64,000 nt of DNA from JAAYCT01 sp964499575 (lineage in GTDB: Bacteria > Bacillota > Clostridia > Saccharofermentanales > Saccharofermentanaceae). Made by a program: the position numbers and the translations under genes. This document shows, piece by piece, positions 26,081 through 34,301 of the stretch. The stretch covers positions 1-64,000 of the forward strand of contig CAZCLK010000003.1 in the NCBI GenBank assembly GCA_964499575.1, in the 5' to 3' direction. The notes under the pieces were generated by a model. The model ran no database searches. It worked only from the letters and a program-made list of their open reading frames with translations, and had not been told where the DNA came from. The stretch's first letter is position 1. Every line of letters starts with the position of its first letter.

Positions 26081-26103
26081 GTCCGGCCTTAAAATTTCCG
26101 GAC
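26081..26103 (-). terminator. Probable terminator of the Sua5-phosphatase gene
   Basis: On the minus strand GTCCGG pairs with CCGGAC around an A/T-rich loop, followed by TTGATTTTG. It lies directly after the stop codon at 26108. Confidence 0.55.
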
Positions 26104-26107
26104 CCCG

Positions 26108-27796
26108 CTATCCGGGGAGCCCTGATCGCGCAGAAGGATACGTCAATCCCAGATCCTTGATTATACTCGGGAACAGATTTTCGATGAGTCGCATCAAGGC
26201 AAAGGCCGTCTCCCTATACGCCTGAATATCCCGCCCGTACGGATCCAAGATCCCGTGCCGGCCATAAAAACCCTTCGTTTCCGGCAATGGAACACCTCTT
26301 TGAGCCGCGTATTCGATAAGATCAAAAACCCGATCGCTCACATTCGGAAAAATTTGTCGCATGGCATCGGCATGATCGGCGGTCACTGTCAGGATCAGCC
26401 GGCTCTCATCGGTGTTCTGCTTCGTCGTCCGTCGCGACAGGTGTTCGGACAGATCCGCCCCGAAAAGCTCACGGACCGCATCTTCCGCGTATGTGGACGC
26501 CGGGCTTTCGAAATCCGCATACAGTCCGGCGGACCGCGCCCTCGGGATTACTCTTCGGTCGGGGTCCGAAGCGTCAAAGAAAGGGCCGTGCCGCTCGACA
26601 AGAACATTGAAGATTGCCTCCGCCATGGGGCTTCTGCAGGTGTTTCCCGTACACACGAAAAGCACCGTACGATCCTCGTTATCCGCAGAACCCCCGTACG
26701 GACGCGTCCCCGTCGAAGGACGGGCATCCGCAGCGGCAGCCTTTTCGAGCCGGTTCATATACGCCGTCCCGATCTCGCCGACCGAAAACCCGGAAGCCAG
26801 GATATCGCTTACTCCCGAGCGGTCCAGAGAACGCAATCCCGCAAAAAGACGGTTTGCGGCGGCCGTAACATCATCGTCATCTCCATAAATATAAAAGATC
26901 AGCCGCTCCGATTCCTCCCCGGAGAGAACGTCCGTCAAGGCCTTCTGGGTCCGGGCACCGCAAAACAGACCGATCCGTCCGTCAGCACCTCCGGATCGGC
27001 TCTCCTTCACGGCCGTGATGAAAGCCTTTTCATAACTGCCGTTTTCCGGGAAAACGATGCGCACGGACGCCCGGGGAGCGTAATGCCGGTATTTCATTCC
27101 CGGAGCGCGCGGAACCTCGTGATCCGCGGTCCGTTCCGTATGCGACCGCACTTCGGAACATTCAAAACCGTTTTGCGCGCAAATCTTCGCGATCATCTCC
27201 GCGGTAACCGCGCCGGGCCGAAGGATAACCGGTTCTTTTCCGGTCACGTCGACCACGGTCGATTCCAGTCCGACCTCGCTGGATCCTCCGTCGATTACGC
27301 AGGCGATCTTACCGTCCATGTCCTTCATAACGTGCTTCGCGCGCGTCGGAGAAGGCGATCCGGATTGGTTCGCGGACGGGGCGGCGACCGGGACTTTGGC
27401 TTTCCGGATCAATTCGCGCGCGATCTCGTTTCGCGGAATCCGGATCCCGACGGTCGGGAGTCCGGCGCTGACGATGTCCGGGACAAGGTTGGATTTTTTC
27501 ATCACGAGAGTGATCGGACCGGGCATAAAGGCATTCATCAGGCATGCGCCCAGAGGGGATATCTCAAGAACCAGGGGCGTGATATCCTCCGAGTCCGCGA
27601 CATGAACGATCAACGGATTGTCGGACGGCCGTCCCTTCGCCTCGAAAATCCGCGCGACGGCTTCCGGATCGAGCGCATTGGCTCCGAGCCCATAGACGGT
27701 CTCGGTCGGAAAGGCGACCACATCGCCTCCGGCAAGCATTTCCGCCGGCCGGGCCAGGTCTTCATATTTTTCGAAAACAATCAGTTCCGTCTTCAC
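26108..27796 (-). CDS. Fusion of threonylcarbamoyl-AMP synthase (Sua5) and YwlE-type protein-arginine phosphatase
   Basis: This 562-residue protein joins two enzymes. Residues ~1-205 are a YrdC domain (VVAFPTETVYGLGANA, KGRPSDNPL, PSANQSG). The APGMKYRHYAP linker (231-241) leads into the Sua5 C-terminal domain to ~350. Together they make threonylcarbamoyl-AMP for the t6A37 tRNA modification. After a polar linker, residues ~376-545 form a low-molecular-weight phosphatase with the P-loop CTGNTCRS (Cys382, Arg388) and the acid LDPYG (Asp518). Thr386 in the P-loop and the LDPYG..I..Y pattern resemble B. subtilis YwlE, an arginine phosphatase, rather than tyrosine phosphatases. In Bacillus the two are neighbouring genes. 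Confidence 0.9.
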   Translation of the reverse strand: MKTELIVFEKYEDLARPAEMLAGGDVVAFPTETVYGLGANALDPEAVARIFEAKGRPSDNPLIVHVADSEDITPLVLEISPLGACLMNAFMPGPITLVMKKSNLVPDIVSAGLPTVGIRIPRNEIARELIRKAKVPVAAPSANQSGSPSPTRAKHVMKDMDGKIACVIDGGSSEVGLESTVVDVTGKEPVILRPGAVTAEMIAKICAQNGFECSEVRSHTERTADHEVPRAPGMKYRHYAPRASVRIVFPENGSYEKAFITAVKESRSGGADGRIGLFCGARTQKALTDVLSGEESERLIFYIYGDDDDVTAAANRLFAGLRSLDRSGVSDILASGFSVGEIGTAYMNRLEKAAAADARPSTGTRPYGGSADNEDRTVLFVCTGNTCRSPMAEAIFNVLVERHGPFFDASDPDRRVIPRARSAGLYADFESPASTYAEDAVRELFGADLSEHLSRRTTKQNTDESRLILTVTADHADAMRQIFPNVSDRVFDLIEYAAQRGVPLPETKGFYGRHGILDPYGRDIQAYRETAFALMRLIENLFPSIIKDLGLTYPSARSGLPG

Positions 27797-27860
27797 AGGG
27801 AATTTCTTTACTCCTCCGGGTGTCTTTGTTGCATCGAGCCGTCAGACCGGTCACGGCGCA

Positions 27861-28961
27861 TCAATCATCGGAACCATCTGCATCGTCCGCGCCGTTCATC
27901 ATCTGATCGAGCTTATCGGCCGACGCAAGGGCGTTGATGATCTCGTCGATATCGCCGGCCAGGATCTCTTCCAGGCGGTACAAAGTCAGTCCGATCCGGT
28001 GGTCCGAGACCCGGCCCTGATGGTAATTATAGGTCCGGATCCGCTCGGAACGGTCCCCCGTGCCGACCTGGGATTTGCGCTCCGAGGCGATTTCGCCCTG
28101 TTGCTTTCCGGCTGCCATTTCCTTGAGCCTGCTCATCAGGACCGCCATCGCTTTGTCCTTGTTCTTATACTGACTGCGCTGATCCTGACATTGAACGACA
28201 AGGCCGGTCGGCAAGTGCGTGATCCGGATCGCAGAATCCGTTTTATTGATATGTTGACCGCCCGCGCCGGAAGCGCGAAACGTGTCGATGCGAAGATCAT
28301 TCGGATTGATATCGATATCCAGAGCCTCCGCTTCGGGCAGGACGGCGACGGTGACCGTCGACGTATGGATGCGGCCGGAGGATTCCGTTACGGGCACCCT
28401 CTGGACCCGGTGCACGCCGCTTTCGTACTTAAATCGGCTGTACGCGCCCCGGCCTTCGATCGAAAAAACGATTTCCTTATATCCCCCGAGCTCCGTCTGG
28501 TTACTGTCGATATCCTCGACGGTCCATCCGCGGTTCATCGCGTAGGCGGAATACATGCCGTACAAGACCCCGCAAAAAAGAGCGGCTTCCTCGCCCCCGG
28601 CTCCGGCGCGGATCTCGATGATAACCGATTTTTCGTCGTTCGGATCTCTGGGCGCAGTCAGTTCGGTCAATTTATATTCGAGCGTTCTGATCACGTCCGA
28701 AAACGCGTTCATCTCTTCTCGTGCCATCTCCCTGAGTTCTGCGTCATCGGCTTCGTTAAAAAGGTTTCCGGCATCTTCAAACGCCGCCCTTTTTTCGGCA
28801 AGCTCCCGATAGCAGGACGCGATCGGTTCAATCTCCGAAAGCTCGATGCTCAGTTTCCGGAACCGGGCCTGATCGGAAAGAACGGTCGGATCGGAAAGAG
28901 AGGCCAGAAGTTCCTCGTAGCGGTGAATGTATTCGATTTGTCGATCATCTGCCAAAGTCAT
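27861..28961 (-). CDS. prfA: Peptide chain release factor 1
   Basis: I chose the ATG at 28961 (GAGGGTGG upstream) over one four codons earlier, giving 366 residues. The GGQ peptidyl-hydrolysis motif is in ASGAGGQHINK. The codon-recognition tripeptide PxT (PVT in RVQRVPVTES) marks RF1, which reads UAA and UAG, rather than RF2. PrmC, which methylates the GGQ glutamine, is encoded about 1.6 kb upstream on the same strand. Confidence 0.97.
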   Translation of the reverse strand: MTLADDRQIEYIHRYEELLASLSDPTVLSDQARFRKLSIELSEIEPIASCYRELAEKRAAFEDAGNLFNEADDAELREMAREEMNAFSDVIRTLEYKLTELTAPRDPNDEKSVIIEIRAGAGGEEAALFCGVLYGMYSAYAMNRGWTVEDIDSNQTELGGYKEIVFSIEGRGAYSRFKYESGVHRVQRVPVTESSGRIHTSTVTVAVLPEAEALDIDINPNDLRIDTFRASGAGGQHINKTDSAIRITHLPTGLVVQCQDQRSQYKNKDKAMAVLMSRLKEMAAGKQQGEIASERKSQVGTGDRSERIRTYNYHQGRVSDHRIGLTLYRLEEILAGDIDEIINALASADKLDQMMNGADDADGSDD

Positions 28962-29021
28962 AACCACCCTCATATCTTTCGGAATTTTTAATCAACCGCA
29001 ATGATTTCGCCATGCCCAAAA

Positions 29022-29073
29022 CGCCCCGCTTGAAAGATCGATTTTCAAAATTATTGAAAATCGACCCGGGGCG
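29022..29073 (-). terminator. Two-part hairpin after the GNAT gene
   Basis: TCGATTTTCAA pairs perfectly with TTGAAAATCGA, and an outer CGCCCCG pairs with CGGGGCG. It lies just after the GNAT stop and before prfA. No clear T-run follows, so it may be a processing or partial termination element. Confidence 0.55.
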
Positions 29074-29082
29074 ACTCTGTCG

Positions 29083-29628
29083 CTACAAATCCAACCGGTA
29101 CTCCACAGACGGAAATGTTCTCTGACCGTCAAAACTCCGATGTGTTCCGGTTCCCGTCTCCCACATGCCAAGCTTTCGGAGCACACGGCCGGATGCCGGA
29201 TTATCGACAGCGCGGCACGCGAAAAAATGACGGATCCCGACCTCATCCCGAAGAAAACGGATCATCTGCCGCGCCGCTTCGGTTGCATAACCGTTTCCCC
29301 AGTATTTTCGGGAAATAATGTAACCGAACTCCATTGTATCCGAATCCTCTTCGTGCCAAAACGCTCCGATGGACCCGATCAGTTCGCCGGTTTCGCGGAT
29401 CACGATCCCCCAGGGATCATAGCAGTCGACAAGTTCGGTTCTCTGTTCAAGCGCGTCAAGCCAGCCATATGTATCGTCGATCGTCCGGTGACAATTCCAA
29501 AGCATAAATCGCGTCGCGATCGGATCGCTCGCCCAGTTGTTGAAGATCGCCTCCGCATCGTCCCTTGTGATCGGCCGGAGCAGGAGTCTCTCCGTCTCCA
29601 GCGGGACCAATCCCTTATGCGTATACAT
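29083..29628 (-). CDS. GNAT-family N-acetyltransferase (RimJ/RimL type)
   Basis: The 181-residue protein begins TERLLLRPITRDDAEAIF and has the acetyl-CoA-binding loop RKYWGNGYATEA and the NPASGRVLRKLGM segment, the pattern of the RimJ/RimL acetyltransferase group. It likely acetylates an amino group of a protein or small molecule; the substrate is not evident. It starts two bases after the DUF1836 stop, so the two are co-transcribed. Confidence 0.87.
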   Translation of the reverse strand: MYTHKGLVPLETERLLLRPITRDDAEAIFNNWASDPIATRFMLWNCHRTIDDTYGWLDALEQRTELVDCYDPWGIVIRETGELIGSIGAFWHEEDSDTMEFGYIISRKYWGNGYATEAARQMIRFLRDEVGIRHFFACRAVDNPASGRVLRKLGMWETGTGTHRSFDGQRTFPSVEYRLDL

Positions 29629-29630
29629 CG

Positions 29631-30266
29631 CTACTCACCCTTTCCGAGCATGTCGATGATTTTTTGCGCCATCATGACGCGGACCCGGGCTTCCACAGCC
29701 AGATTCAGTGCGGTCATCGTCAGGCTTTTCCTGCGGGCGACACATTCAGAGGTCTCTCCGGAAGCCGTTCCGGCCGCCTCGGCGACCCGCGGCATTAACA
29801 TTTCGCGGACTTCGGATACAGACTCCTTCTGTGCCTTCAGAAAATACTCATAGAGTTCCCGGTCCTCGTTGCCTTCCCGCGCGTTTTCCAAAAGGACCGA
29901 CAGGTCCGATATCGACAACACCGGCTTGAGCGAACACAGGACCGACAGGAGCGCCAGATGGCCTCTCGAGTATTTCTTGCCGCTGGCCCTCGGCAGAAGC
30001 CCGTCCTTGGTATAGTTGTTGACCATGGCCTGCGTCAGCAGGCGCTCGTCGGAATTCCGCCCGTATATAGCCAGTTGGCGGTCCATCATCGTCAGCACCT
30101 GGTCCATGTACAGGTCAAAGTCCGGAAGCCTCTCCCACTCGGTCAGTTCAATATTCGGGATATCCTCAAGCCATAACTTCAGCCTTTCGGCTCGCTCCGC
30201 CGGGATGCCCCGGGATTTTCCGGGGGATTTCACGTTCTGGATGACGGGAGTGTCGTTTTTTGCCAT
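29631..30266 (-). CDS. DUF1836 protein (MerR-like helix-turn-helix)
   Basis: The ATG at 30266 follows GGAGG and gives 211 residues. The centre (LLTQAMVNNYTKDGLLP and KKYSRGHLALL) is the DUF1836 signature and resembles a MerR-type winged helix. DUF1836 proteins in Bacillota are uncharacterised and probably bind DNA. It lies between DUF951 and GNAT genes on the same strand. Its target is unknown. Confidence 0.82.
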   Translation of the reverse strand: MAKNDTPVIQNVKSPGKSRGIPAERAERLKLWLEDIPNIELTEWERLPDFDLYMDQVLTMMDRQLAIYGRNSDERLLTQAMVNNYTKDGLLPRASGKKYSRGHLALLSVLCSLKPVLSISDLSVLLENAREGNEDRELYEYFLKAQKESVSEVREMLMPRVAEAAGTASGETSECVARRKSLTMTALNLAVEARVRVMMAQKIIDMLGKGE

Positions 30267-30306
30267 TTTATAGTCCTCCAAAAGCGCTTTTCACAGAGAA
30301 ATGGTA

Positions 30307-30534
30307 TCACATATTGCCGTCCGTGTCGTTAAGCGGCTCGTCAACGCGGACACAAGCCTTTTCGAGCGCGCTTCGCATCATGATCATTTTTCGGCCGCAC
30401 GAAAGGCACTCCATTGTCACATCCCCGGACACGCGGATCAAAACCCACTTTTTGCTTCCGCACGGATGCGCTTTCTTAAGAGTCACGACCTGTCCTTTGG
30501 TAAAAGGATACAAGAAAAATTTTCCGCTTGCCAT
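30307..30534 (-). CDS. DUF951 family small protein
   Basis: The ATG at 30534 follows GGGAGAG and lies just inside the end of prmC. The 75-residue protein has KGQVVTLKKAHPCGSKKW followed by ECLSCGRKMIMMRSALEK, the DUF951 pattern. The three cysteines suggest a small metal-binding, OB-like protein. The function is unknown, although the family is widespread in Bacillota and often close to translation genes, as here. Confidence 0.85.
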   Translation of the reverse strand: MASGKFFLYPFTKGQVVTLKKAHPCGSKKWVLIRVSGDVTMECLSCGRKMIMMRSALEKACVRVDEPLNDTDGNM

Positions 30535-30535
30535 C

Positions 30536-31507
30536 TTATACTCTCCCAAGCGCCGTCGGGTGATACACCGCCGCAGTCACCCGATCCAGATCTTCGTAGT
30601 CCCGGACACAAACGATCCCGGTAAACCCATGACCGGACAGAAGCGCCGACAGTGTTTCCCTTTGATCATGCCCGTGTTCAAAAAGAACGATCCCGCCCGG
30701 CCGCAAGTGCGCTCCGATGCGCTCCAGTATCTTTCGGTAGACAAAGAGTCCGTCGACACCGCCGGACAAGGCCTCCCTCGGCTCATATTTCGAGACTTCC
30801 GGCATCAGTTTGTCGATCTCCCGATCCGCGATATACGGCGGGTTTGCGACGACCAGGTCGGCCGGCTCATTTCCCCACCACGCTTCGAGTTCGCTCTTTT
30901 CGGGAAAAAGGTCACAGCGGAAAAGCCGGATCAATTCCGGTTCGCGCGCCGCAGTAATGTTTTTCTCTGCATATGCCGCCGCATCATCATGCCGTTCGGT
31001 CAGCGCCGCCCGGTATGATACCAGATAGCCGCTCAGCACATTGGCGATCGATATCCCGATGCACCCGGTCCCCGTACACAAATCGAAAATCCGGATCGGC
31101 CCGCTTCGATCTGTCGGGGAAAGAACAGGGACGGATTCGAGCCGGCCGAATAAAAAATCCGTGCTGACTCCGAGCGCACGCAGCGCGGCACTGACCAAAA
31201 GCTCGCTCTCGGGCCGCGGCACCAATACGCCCGGACCGACAGTAAAAGAATCCCTGTAAAAAAAAGCCTCCCGGAAAATATAGTCGAGCGGCTCCCGTTC
31301 GTAGCGCCTCGCCACGGCGTCCCCGACTCCTAAAATCTCTTCGCGTGACAACAGTTCCTCAACTTGGTCGCTCTTATCAAAAAGCAGGAACGCGCCACGT
31401 TTTCCGGTGACCCGCGCGATGATCTCGCGAAACTCCGCCGCGGGATCATCCGTCCCGGCGTCGCGCAGACGAGCAATCCGTTCGTCTCTCCAGTCCGCCC
31501 ACTTCAC
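30536..31507 (-). CDS. prmC: Release factor glutamine methyltransferase
   Basis: The start is the GTG at 31507, which overlaps the DUF1385 stop (GTGA) and follows GGGAGG, giving 323 residues. The Rossmann methyltransferase core has FDLCTGTGCIGISIA (SAM binding) and the NPPY motif (VVANPPYIAD) that binds the glutamine amide. The N-terminal helical domain is present. It N5-methylates the GGQ glutamine of RF1 and RF2. prfA is on the same strand downstream. Confidence 0.94.
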   Translation of the reverse strand: MKWADWRDERIARLRDAGTDDPAAEFREIIARVTGKRGAFLLFDKSDQVEELLSREEILGVGDAVARRYEREPLDYIFREAFFYRDSFTVGPGVLVPRPESELLVSAALRALGVSTDFLFGRLESVPVLSPTDRSGPIRIFDLCTGTGCIGISIANVLSGYLVSYRAALTERHDDAAAYAEKNITAAREPELIRLFRCDLFPEKSELEAWWGNEPADLVVANPPYIADREIDKLMPEVSKYEPREALSGGVDGLFVYRKILERIGAHLRPGGIVLFEHGHDQRETLSALLSGHGFTGIVCVRDYEDLDRVTAAVYHPTALGRV

Positions 31508-32724
31508 CAGTTGTCCTCCCCCTCGTTTTCGGGAATGACCGCGCTCATCGCGGCGATGGCCACTTCCAGCATACTGTCGTCCGGCTCCTTGGTCGTGAAG
31601 CGCTGGAGCCACATGCCGGGCTTGGTCAGGATCCTGCCGAATGCGGTATGATCGATCTTTCCGGTCAGGCGGAGCAGTTCATACGACACGCCGCCGACAA
31701 GAGGGACCAACGCCAGACGGATAATCGAATTCAGCCACCAGCTGCTTTCTCCGATCAACGGTCTTAGGAAAGCGCCGACGATACTGAATGTGATGATCGA
31801 GACCAGTATGACGATAAACAGAAACGCCGTACCGCATCGCGGATGTCTCGTGCTGTATTTTCGTATGTTTTCGACGGTAAGCGGCTCTTTTGCTTCGTAG
31901 CAACGGATTGTCTTGTGCTCGGCTCCGTGATACATCCAAACTCTCGCAATCTCTTTCATACGCGACGTCAACGCCAGATAGGCAATAAAGATCGCGATCC
32001 GCACGACCCCCTCGGCCAAGTTTTCCAGAATCTGAAAACCGATCGTGTCACTGTTATCGCTTGGAATAAAGTTGTGGGCAAGATCGACGAGCCACCGGGG
32101 CAGTAAGATAAACAGGGCAACCGAAAACAAGACCGAAATACCGGCAGTGACCGTCATCGCGGCCTTTTCATGGCGTTCCAGAAACGCATCGAAGCGGCTC
32201 ATTTTCTCCGGTTTGGATGCTTCGGATTTTGTTCCTTCCAGCTTCGTTTCTTGACTCTTCGATTCGTGGGGCGCAGAAAAATCCGGCGATATAGTTGTTG
32301 TATTGACGGACGCGCCGGCCATCCCTGCGGATTCCGTGTCCGGAGAATCCGGGACTTCGGAGTCCTTACTGTCCGGAACCGGATTATTTTGCGGCTCTAC
32401 GCCTTCCTCGGAAAGATCCGCCGAGCGCATCAACGCGCCCATACCGGCGACGATCTGACGAAAAAATCGCACACAACCGCGCACCACCGGGATCTTATCC
32501 TGTATCCCACCGGTTAAGGAACGACGAAAATCCTCGACATGAATCGAGCCGTCCGCCTTCCGGACCGCGAGCGCCGCTTTTTGGGGGCCGAACATGATCA
32601 GCCCTTCGATGAGTGCCTGTCCCCCGATCGTCGTTCTTTTACCGCCGCGGGTTTTCGCGCAGGAATCGTCGGGAATTCGTGGCGAATCGTCCCTTGTATC
32701 TTCTCTTTGTTGATTTACGGTCAT
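31504..32724 (-). CDS. DUF1385 membrane protein
   Basis: The ATG at 32724 follows AAGGAG and gives 406 residues. It has the family start GGQALIEGLIMFGP (~34-47) and the segment WMYHGAEHKTIRCYE with several membrane spans after it. Residues ~105-180 are a polar, low-complexity insert not expected in shorter DUF1385 proteins. This family is nearly always beside rpmE and prmC in Bacillota, as here, but its function is unknown. Confidence 0.9.
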   Translation of the reverse strand: MTVNQQREDTRDDSPRIPDDSCAKTRGGKRTTIGGQALIEGLIMFGPQKAALAVRKADGSIHVEDFRRSLTGGIQDKIPVVRGCVRFFRQIVAGMGALMRSADLSEEGVEPQNNPVPDSKDSEVPDSPDTESAGMAGASVNTTTISPDFSAPHESKSQETKLEGTKSEASKPEKMSRFDAFLERHEKAAMTVTAGISVLFSVALFILLPRWLVDLAHNFIPSDNSDTIGFQILENLAEGVVRIAIFIAYLALTSRMKEIARVWMYHGAEHKTIRCYEAKEPLTVENIRKYSTRHPRCGTAFLFIVILVSIITFSIVGAFLRPLIGESSWWLNSIIRLALVPLVGGVSYELLRLTGKIDHTAFGRILTKPGMWLQRFTTKEPDDSMLEVAIAAMSAVIPENEGEDNW

Positions 32725-32862
32725 CTGTGAGCTCCTTAATTGCAATCAAACGATAACGCTATTCTATCAGAAAAGCCTTCCGATGCGAAAGAAAAAGAGA
32801 CGATCCCACCCGGCCAAACGCCGGTCGAAACCGCCTCCGATCATCAGATCATCCGGAATGGA

Positions 32863-33063
32863 TTATTTATTCTCCATTCTCTTTCTGAATTTGTCTACGC
32901 GTCCGCCGGTATCGACGAGTTTCTGCTTACCGGTATAAAAAGGATGGCACTTCGAGCAAATGTCGACGCGGTATTCCTTTGCCGTAGACGTGGTCTCAAA
33001 CTCCTCGCCGCAAGCGCAGCGGATCGTGATCTTGTTGTTCTTGGGATGGATTCCCTCTTTCAT
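32863..33063 (-). CDS. rpmE: 50S ribosomal protein L31 (zinc form)
   Basis: The ATG at 33063 (GAGAGGTG upstream) gives 66 residues. MKEGIHPK at the start and CACGEEF with DICSKCHPFYTGKQK give the four-cysteine zinc site of type A L31. It bridges the ribosomal subunits. A consensus-like promoter lies about 90 bp upstream, so it has its own transcript. Confidence 0.97.
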   Translation of the reverse strand: MKEGIHPKNNKITIRCACGEEFETTSTAKEYRVDICSKCHPFYTGKQKLVDTGGRVDKFRKRMENK

Positions 33064-33151
33064 GCTTTCACCTCTCATCAAAAACCCGGCGCGTAGCTTC
33101 TGTGCCGTGACGCACGCCACGTATGCCGGATCGGACTTTCACGCAAAAGGT

Positions 33152-33181
33152 ATCCTACACCAAAAACCCGGCTCCTGTCAA
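33152..33181 (-). promoter_or_regulatory. Promoter of rpmE
   Basis: The minus strand has TTGACA, 18 bp, TAGGAT. The leader between it and the ATG is about 80 bases and GC-rich. Confidence 0.7.
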
Positions 33182-33205
33182 CGATTTATCGAACAAAACA
33201 GGGCG

Positions 33206-34183
33206 TTATCCGACGACCCGGTTTTTACCCTGTCGCTTTGCCTCGTAAAGATTCTTGTCCGCCTTATCGATCAGCTCCGGCATGTTCTCTTTTTCGAAAA
33301 TTCCGATCCCGCAACTGATCGTTACCCGGACGTTTTCCTGGAAGGTATGCGCCTCGACGCTCCGGACGATCCGGTTGGCGACCGACTGCGCCGTTTTGGC
33401 GTCGGCATCGGAAAGCACCACGAGAAACTCTTCTCCGCCGTACCTTCCGGCAAGGTCCTTGTCCCGGACCGATCGCCGGATGATCGCGGCGACGTCCGCG
33501 AGAACGGTATCGCCGATGACGTGCCCGAAGTTGTCATTGACCTTTTTAAAATCGTCGATATCCAGCATGAGCACGCTTAGTTTTCTGCCGGTTTGAATCG
33601 TCAGATCCATCTCATTTCTGAGCCGCTCGATGATCGCCCGCTGGTTTTTGATCTGCGTAAGCTCGTCGATCTGTGTCTTTTCCGAAAGTTCCCGATTCAA
33701 CTGCTCGAGCTCGACCTGCCTCTGTTTACGCTCGGTCACGTCGAACACGATGCCCGCCAGAAAAATCGGTTTCCCGTCCGCCCCGCGACGCGTAATCCGC
33801 CCGCGGTCATAATACCAGCGATAACTTCCGTCCTTGCAGCGAATCCGGTATTCCGCCTCGTAGACCGGCGCGCCCCGGTAAAGGTGTGCGAGCATCGCGT
33901 CCATCGTCGGCTGGTAATCGTCGGGATGAATCAGTTCCGTGAAGAATTGGTACGTGACGTTTTCCGGCATCTCGTCCTCTGTGTACCCCAGGGAGAGAAC
34001 TTTCAGAGGATTAAACGTCACTTTGTTGGTCCTTATACTCCAGTACCAGTGACCGAGATTGCCGCTCCACGAAAAATTAAGAGACGTCTCCTGGCTTTTT
34101 TCCTCGAGAAGTTGTCCGTTCAGCATCTCAAGGTCCGAAATGATCTCAAGTAACCGTTCTTTCGAAAGATCCGAGTATTCCAT
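33206..34183 (-). CDS. PAS-GGDEF diguanylate cyclase
   Basis: The 325-residue soluble protein has a short N-terminal coiled segment, a PAS/PAC domain (~37-152, with GSYRWYYDRGRI and GIVFDVTERK) and a GGDEF domain (~165-325). The active site is GGEEF (249-253). The product-binding RxxD site is at RDKD (240-243), five residues upstream, so feedback inhibition is expected. It makes cyclic di-GMP. The PAS ligand is unknown. It lies downstream of rho with a separate start behind GGGGGGAAAG. Confidence 0.92.
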   Translation of the reverse strand: MEYSDLSKERLLEIISDLEMLNGQLLEEKSQETSLNFSWSGNLGHWYWSIRTNKVTFNPLKVLSLGYTEDEMPENVTYQFFTELIHPDDYQPTMDAMLAHLYRGAPVYEAEYRIRCKDGSYRWYYDRGRITRRGADGKPIFLAGIVFDVTERKQRQVELEQLNRELSEKTQIDELTQIKNQRAIIERLRNEMDLTIQTGRKLSVLMLDIDDFKKVNDNFGHVIGDTVLADVAAIIRRSVRDKDLAGRYGGEEFLVVLSDADAKTAQSVANRIVRSVEAHTFQENVRVTISCGIGIFEKENMPELIDKADKNLYEAKRQGKNRVVG

Positions 34184-34301
34184 ACGCTTTCCCCCCGGCT
34201 TTCCCGCCGTGTTTCAGTTCCCGCATTTCGTTTTGGATCGTCGTTTTCTAAAAAAAACAGCCGCGTCAAAGATACCGTCTTACTGTGCTTTTCGCAGTAC
34301 T

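Noticed and set aside
26255..27937. Very long antisense reading frame (560 codons) opposite the Sua5-phosphatase gene
   Set aside because: The opposite strand carries a full, recognisable two-enzyme protein. The antisense frame is rich in Arg/Gly/His and has no ribosome binding site or family match, as expected from GC-biased codon use.
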